64,000 nt of DNA. Source: Variovorax flavidus (GTDB lineage: Bacteria > Pseudomonadota > Gammaproteobacteria > Burkholderiales > Burkholderiaceae_C). Shown here one piece after another: positions 61,303 through 64,000 of the stretch (position 1 is its first letter; each line of letters begins with the position of its first letter). The notes below the pieces were generated by a model. The model did not search any database. It was not told the origin of the DNA and was given only the letters and a program-made list of their open reading frames with translations. The position numbers were made by a program, and so were the translations under genes. The stretch spans positions 38,964-102,963 of the forward strand of contig NZ_JASZYE010000012.1 of NCBI RefSeq assembly GCF_030317145.1, written 5' to 3'.

Positions 61303-61601
61303 TGGAACCCATGAAGCCGATGCAACCGATGGCTCCGATGCCACCTATGGAGGAGAAAGATTGGTGGCCGCCCGGCCTCGGCAGCCCGGCGAGTGTTGGC
61401 GCCCAGGACGAGTGGCGATATGCATTCTTTCCTGGCGAGCGTCGACTCGCGGTGGAGCACAACGGCAAGGTCACTCAATACGACACGGGTGACCATGCAA
61501 TTGTTGGCGTCAGTCAGCGCCAGGAGGGTTCGGCCGCCGCGCCTGTCTTCACCAGCCAACACGGCGTGGTAACCCTCGCCGTGCTCAAACCGATTTCATA
61601 G
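61302..61601 (+). CDS. paralogue of the preceding SHOCT protein's middle domain
   Basis: 99 residues; ATG 61302 shares its first base with the previous stop (TAATG). A Met/Pro repeat start (MEPMKPMQPMAPMPPM) leads into WWPPGLGSPASVGAQ, RYAFFPGERRLAVEHNGKVT and YDTGDHAIVGVSQRQ. These align with the preceding protein's WWPSGL, YAYFPAQHRLAIE and YDTGDHLIGGVSQQ. No SHOCT tail. Tandem duplication; function unknown. Confidence 0.7.
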   Translation: MEPMKPMQPMAPMPPMEEKDWWPPGLGSPASVGAQDEWRYAFFPGERRLAVEHNGKVTQYDTGDHAIVGVSQRQEGSAAAPVFTSQHGVVTLAVLKPIS

Positions 61602-61698
61602 TGGGAGCGAGGACGGCTTTCGAAATGCGCTTTTGCTGACATTCAGTCACCCTTCGTACAACAAGAATCAAGCGACAGATCCTTGAAGGGGAGTCGCA

Positions 61699-61980
61699 AT
61701 GTTCGACAGCTACAAAGACAGGATTCAATCCTATTGCGAGGAGGCGGGTATCGAGGTGCCTGTCGGATTCGGCCGCCACGCGACCGGCCGCTACGTGGCG
61801 ATCGACGAGGAGTCCCTGCCCCACAAGCTGGTAGCAACGACTTGGCCGAATCGCAAGGAAGCAGTGAACTATCTGCTCAACCTGGCGGTGGGCAGGAGGA
61901 TGCGAATTCTCGACTTTAAAGATCGTTGCGAGCTAAGCTTCGACGGTAAGGCGAGCCTGCTCAAGTGCGGCACGTTCTGA
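61699..61980 (+). CDS. hypothetical 93-residue protein
   Basis: AGGGGAG stands 6 bases before ATG 61699. Soluble, compact: DSYKDRIQSYCEEAGIEVP, GRHATGRYVAIDEES, NRKEAVNYLLNLAVGRRMRI. Two Cys residues. No family recognised. Confidence 0.6.
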   Translation: MFDSYKDRIQSYCEEAGIEVPVGFGRHATGRYVAIDEESLPHKLVATTWPNRKEAVNYLLNLAVGRRMRILDFKDRCELSFDGKASLLKCGTF

Positions 61981-62057
61981 GGTATGTCGCCCCGCCGCAT
62001 CAGGCGTCGGTATGCGGCAGGTCGAAATGCCATGTCGGAAGGGTATCGCCCGTTGCG

Positions 62058-62680
62058 TCACCGTCCACGAGCTTCGCCAGGGCGACGGGCGGTCCTCAGC
62101 GTGATCGAGTAGCGAAGCGTATGTGACGGCACAACCGCGTGCTGCCATTCCCATCTCGCCGGACCCGTGATTCGATAAATGGATCGGGGAGCGATCGCAA
62201 CACGAAGTCTACCGCCCAGCGGATCGATCCGGGACGAACGAGGTGTGTAGCGTCGGAACTCCATCTCGCCTTCGCCCGCCAGCGAGACACCGACTACATC
62301 TTCGAATTCAGGCACGTCCCTGTGCCAACCCAGTGGCGTCCCCGGCGAATACTCCGCGACCAATGCATGGACAAATGCCTCGGGCGGTCGGCCAAGCCAA
62401 GCCGAGGCCTCTTCGATGAGGGGCGCCAGTTCCGCCGGCATCGGCGGGGAGGGCATCAGCCGGTTGGCATCGAAGTCGTGGTGGCCGCCAAAGCCGATCC
62501 CGCGCCTGCGAGCGACATACTGTTGTAACGCATCGGGGCCAATGGAAGCAGTCGGATCCAAGCGATCAGGCTCCGTTCCTCCGCAAGGGACAGAAAGTCC
62601 GGCTCGTACGCCCACCCCTCTGGCGCGGCGTCGTCCTGGTCCGGTCCGAACAAGTCGTCTTGCTTCATGGGGTCAGACAT
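62058..62680 (-). pseudogene. alkB: AlkB-like DNA dioxygenase, one-base frameshift
   Basis: N-terminal part from ATG 62680: GWAYEPDFLSLAEERSLIAW then PLAPMRYNS. Near 62524 the frame must shift (TACAACAG where one extra C gives TACCAACAG) into YVARRRGIGFGGHHDFD. It continues with the Fe(II) site PLGWHRDVPEFEDVVGVSL (HxD), distal WQHAVVPSHTLRYSITLRTA and the 2-oxoglutarate Arg. Removes alkyl groups from DNA or RNA bases by oxidation. A single base decides intactness, so error in the read is possible. Confidence 0.78.
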
Positions 62681-62840
62681 TTCGCACCCGTCATCTCGAA
62701 GTGGATTTCAGCACACTGTCGCGATTTCCGAGGCGATCGTGTGTTGCCGGACCGATTCCTACTCATCTTGCGCATCGATCCGATAGCGGGCGACATCCGT
62801 TGTTCTAGTTTGAACGTCCAACGTCTGAAAGGAGTTCGAA

Positions 62841-63631
62841 ATGAAGTCGAGAGATGATGAATGGCGCGGAGGTCGCGACTGGCGAGACGACCGGAACTGG
62901 GAAGGACGGAGTCGAGGGCAGAGGCAGCAGGAAGCCTTCCAGGGTCGCACCACTCAAATGGGTGGGTCGGAACCACGGGAACCGCGATGCGGTCTGGCGG
63001 CTTGATGAGGACCGGGGCTTGCGCGAGCGCTCGGACCCCGCCCGCGATGACAGCGCCCGGCGCCAAGGCGACGACTATGAACGCGGCTACTGGGCCAACG
63101 ATTTCAATCGAGGCGACACGAGCGCGTCGGACTACGGCCGCATGCTCCATCGCCGCGACAGCTGGCGCACCCACGGTGAGGGCTCGCGAGCCGGCAGCCC
63201 GCGTAACTATGGCGGCTCGCAGCGAGCAGGGTGGGGCGGTGCCCGGTTCGGGCTACCCAAGCGACTACGGTGAGGATGACTGGAACGTGCCGAGCGGTCC
63301 GCGCACATGGGGCAGCGGCGTGGGCAGCGGCGTGCAAGGCCGAGGCATGAGGGTGAGCCGCCATTCGGATCCGGACTATCAACAATGGCGCGACGAACAA
63401 CTGGAGCGATTCGTCGACGACTTCGAGGCGTTCCGGCGGGAACGCTACGGAAAATTCGCTGAGGAGTTCAACACCTGGCGCAGCAATCGCGCCGGCCAGA
63501 GGGCGTCGAGCGAAAGTTCCAGCGGGGCAGCGTCCAACGCCACTAGTGGTCCACGCACGACTGCCAGCGAATCACCGTCTGCGGCGAACGCGAGCCGCCC
63601 CGACACGTCTTCCTCCAAACAACAAGGCTAG
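62841..63631 (+). pseudogene. SWFGD-like charged protein, two frameshifts
   Basis: AGGAG lies 5 bases before ATG 62841. Frame 1: DDEWRGGRDWRDDRNWEGRS. An extra G near 62970-62975 moves it to frame 2 (NRDAVWRLDEDRGLRERSDP, DDYERGYWANDFNRGDTS). An extra C at 63240-63243 moves it to frame 3 (SGYPSDYGEDDW, then DPDYQQWRDEQLERFVDDFE and RRERYGKFAEEFNTWR). The last segment is the typical end of SWFGD-type proteins, which are Arg/Asp/Gly-rich, low-complexity and of unknown function. Both changes are in runs of G or C. Confidence 0.65.
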
Positions 63632-63810
63632 CCGGGTATATCGGCGACGGCCTGGCACTCACGACCGCACGTAAGGTAGTCGCGAGCCAGTGCCCGTCGC
63701 CGACAGCGGCCTCATCGTTGCCATTTGCGCCGCGCAAGCAAGCGCCATCCCCGATTGGCGCTTGTGGCAGCCAATGCCAGATGATGAACTGGCTGGTAAG
63801 CCCGCGAAAC

Positions 63811-64000
63811 TCAGCCCCCTTGCTCACCCGCGGCGCGGATCTCCACGCGGCGATTCGGCTCGAAGCAGGCAATAAGCGCAGTGCGGTTTCTGGCCTTGCC
63901 TTGGGCCCTGCAATCGGCTTCAGTGATCTTCAGCTCCGAGAAACTGCGGCCTTCGGTCGTGATGATGTTGGCCGGCACGCCTTGGGCGACCAGGTAGTCA
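63811..64000 (-). CDS. OmpA family protein (C-terminal part)
   Basis: The frame reads from the right edge to a TGA at 63813-63811, giving 62 visible residues: DYLVAQGVPANIITTEGRSF, then KITEADCRAQGKARNRTAL, and ACFEPNRRVEI. The end matches the OmpA C-terminal peptidoglycan-binding domain (variable V-x-x-Y-L start, NRRVEI end). The N-terminus lies outside the window. Two Cys (in EADCRA and IACFEP) probably form the disulfide seen in this domain. Between 63632 and 63810 no other gene was seen. Confidence 0.8.
   Translation of the reverse strand, partial: DYLVAQGVPANIITTEGRSFSELKITEADCRAQGKARNRTALIACFEPNRRVEIRAAGEQGG

Overview
The window is GC-rich and densely coded. Its gene families (HupE/UreJ, DUF3604, orphan periplasmic binding protein, DUF3606, LigD/Ku, PA2169-type bundle protein) suggest a Gram-negative betaproteobacterium, probably Burkholderiales/Comamonadaceae. 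That assignment is an inference from family content. No rRNA, tRNA, CRISPR array, insertion sequence or prophage was seen.

Left part (1 to about 24,100): a phosphate-scavenging island. It encodes the C-terminal part of a phytase-like esterase, a Pit-type phosphate transporter, a secreted 5'-nucleotidase with a TPR/protease-fold partner, a DUF3604 (PHP-type) protein in an operon with a PpiC-like isomerase and a HupE/UreJ protein, a small membrane protein coupled to a TonB-dependent receptor, an orphan PstS, and a secreted acid-phosphatase/phospholipase-C-type lipoprotein with a MauG-like di-haem peroxidase. Six of these transcription units have, 40 to 95 bp before the start codon, a direct repeat of two (once three) TGTCA-type heptamers spaced by exactly 4 bp and pointing towards the gene, which is the architecture of a PhoB box. 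The simplest reading is a PhoB-controlled regulon clustered in one place. Interspersed are an orphan Tat-exported binding protein, a secreted alpha/beta hydrolase, a fused MFS/spermidine-synthase-like protein and a 2OG-Fe(II) oxygenase-like protein.

Middle (about 24,200 to 35,400): mixed accessory genes, with small hypotheticals, an FMN reductase, a short UvrA paralogue, a VOC protein, an AsmA-family protein and a low-affinity iron permease. It is looser, with several intergenic stretches above 300 bp and two decayed remnants (a glycerophosphodiester phosphodiesterase C-terminus and possibly a YetF/DUF421 C-terminus).

Right part (35,700 to 64,000): a stress and DNA-repair island. It holds a 1162-residue hybrid sensor kinase, a stand-alone CheB-like esterase, two DUF3606 proteins, a PA2169-type bundle protein, two divergent Ku proteins, DNA ligase D, exonuclease III, a second GAF histidine kinase, YihY, DUF3597, NnrD, a MerR-TPR fusion regulator next to ku2, a large catalase, a SHOCT protein, AlkB and an SWFGD-like protein. 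Ku plus LigD form a complete bacterial non-homologous end-joining kit. The catalase, AlkB and kinases suggest a response to desiccation, oxidation or stationary phase. The window ends inside an OmpA-family gene.

Four otherwise recognisable genes (HupE, SHOCT, AlkB, SWFGD) are broken by five single-base length changes, four at mononucleotide runs. This looks more like sequencing error than decay, so those genes may be intact in the organism.
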